From Pseudonocardia sp. N23 (GTDB lineage Bacteria; Actinomycetota; Actinomycetes; Mycobacteriales; Pseudonocardiaceae): 64,000 nucleotides of DNA. The stretch is taken from the NCBI RefSeq assembly GCF_002583555.1, contig NZ_BEGX01000009.1, positions 1 through 64,000 on the forward strand, given 5' to 3'. Shown piece by piece: positions 63,381 through 64,000 of this stretch (the stretch's first letter is position 1; the number at the start of each line of letters is the position of its first letter). Under the pieces are notes generated by a model. It ran no database searches. It worked only from the letters and a program-made list of their open reading frames with translations, and had not been told where the DNA came from. Position numbers and translations under genes: made by a program.

Positions 63381-64000
63381 TGCGACTTCCAGGCGTCGTG
63401 GAGCTGGATGCGCGACGACGCGTCGAACGTGACACCGTGCGTGGTGGACGCCAGCGCCAGGACCGTCGTCAGCTCGACGACGGGGACGACGTAGTACTGG
63501 GCCAGCAGGTTGCGCTGGGCGTCGGCGACCAGCGTGCTGCGCGTCGCCGGGTCGGCCGCCGAGGCCTGCGCGGTCAGCGGCTGGTCGAGCGGGCTCGGCG
63601 GGAACCGCAGGATGTTGACCCCGCCGCTCCAGTACTGGCTGCGCAGGATGTCGGGGTCGGCCCGGGTGAGGTTGAACCACAGGCCGGAGAAGTCGCCGCT
63701 CTGCTGGATCGCCGCGACGTCGGAGATCTGTTTCTCGTCGAGCTGAAGGTCGATACCCGCCGCTGCGGCCTGCTGCTGCAGCAGCTCCAGGGTCGGCTTC
63801 ACGCTGCCCAGGTTGTTCGCGTAGACCACCGGGATCGTCAGGCGCTGCCCGTCCTTGGCGCGGATGCCGTCCGGTCCGCGGGCCCAGCCTGCGCTGTCGA
63901 GGGTCTGCTGCGCCTTCGCGAGGTCGAACCCGAGCTGCGCCGACTGGTCGGTGTAGTCCGGGGTGCTCGACGCGAGCGCGCTCGTCGCCGGCTTGGTCTG
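63377..64000 (-). CDS. ABC substrate-binding protein family 5, C-terminal part
   Basis: Partial: the reading frame is open from the window end (207 residues plus stop visible), so the N-terminus lies beyond. DYTDQSAQLGFDLAKAQQTLDSAGWARGPDGIRAKDGQRLTIPVVYANNL and the C-terminal YYVVPVVELTTVLALASTTHGVTFD follow the family 5 (DppA/OppA) pattern of lobes and a final hydrophobic strand. First gene of the peptide-type ABC/LLM/DUF1684 operon. Ligand not known. Confidence 0.85.
   Translation of the reverse strand, partial: QTKPATSALASSTPDYTDQSAQLGFDLAKAQQTLDSAGWARGPDGIRAKDGQRLTIPVVYANNLGSVKPTLELLQQQAAAAGIDLQLDEKQISDVAAIQQSGDFSGLWFNLTRADPDILRSQYWSGGVNILRFPPSPLDQPLTAQASAADPATRSTLVADAQRNLLAQYYVVPVVELTTVLALASTTHGVTFDASSRIQLHDAWKSQ

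Overview
The window is about 70% or more G+C, with GTG starts used freely, ATGA/GTGA start-stop overlaps inside operons, mycothione reductase, a SigB/F/G-type sigma factor and actinobacterial regulator families. Everything points to a chromosomal segment of a high-GC actinomycete. Pseudonocardiaceae (for example Pseudonocardia) is my best guess, made from overall protein character and not from any search. I see no rRNA, tRNA, CRISPR array, transposase or phage gene.

Layout. (1) 146-6136: redox and housekeeping genes (tautomerase, aldehyde dehydrogenase, mycothione reductase, sigma factor, crotonase-fold enzyme, membrane protein). (2) 6259-14255: a catabolic operon with a GntR/FCD regulator, a three-subunit molybdenum hydroxylase, a cyclase-family hydrolase, a BKACE enzyme and a gamma-glutamyltransferase-like protein; the regulator's promoter carries a perfect 20-bp palindrome. 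(3) 14383-21468: RNase HI, regulators, a decayed ApbE/ferric-reductase locus, a GntR plus adenosine-deaminase-family pair and a nitrilase-family amidase. (4) 21506-27661: a fluoroacetate-dehalogenase-like hydrolase, two amidohydrolases and a lone Rieske protein, divergent from a LysR regulator and an aromatic-acid MFS transporter. (5) 27741-30452: a two-component system and a small HTH protein. (6) 30455-47278: a methoxyaromatic/C1 and ketone region with LigA/LigB, an intact LigM-type demethylase, MetF, an acyl-CoA ligase, a PucR regulator and a HyuA-HyuB-zinc-ribbon-SDR operon. It also holds a broken second LigM, a broken PurU, a truncated IlvD and a broken extradiol dioxygenase. (7) 47410-64000: a large organosulfur-scavenging region with five luciferase-like flavin monooxygenases, a SolA-like oxidase, a polar amino acid ABC transporter, a GNAT enzyme, and an oligopeptide-type ABC transporter running off the window end.

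The most interesting biology is in region 7. The SolA/monooxygenase operon begins with what reads as a SAM-I-superfamily riboswitch. The 3' strand of its P1 helix overlaps the ribosome binding site of a short leader peptide ending in RRHLDLGRLHATLCR, followed by a hairpin. The next operon (ABC transporter, GNAT, two monooxygenases) has its own leader peptide with RRHVDLHRVDSALCR and a hairpin. These match the Arg/Cys-ending leader peptides known upstream of actinobacterial sulfur genes. The gene content resembles the Bacillus yxe/ytm S-modified-cysteine salvage operons.

Two other patterns stand out. A 40-bp palindromic repeat occurs four times at gene 3' ends, and in three copies it supplies the TGA stop codon of the adjacent gene. 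Several genes have lost their middle or their 3' end, so the window shows active gene decay by deletion.
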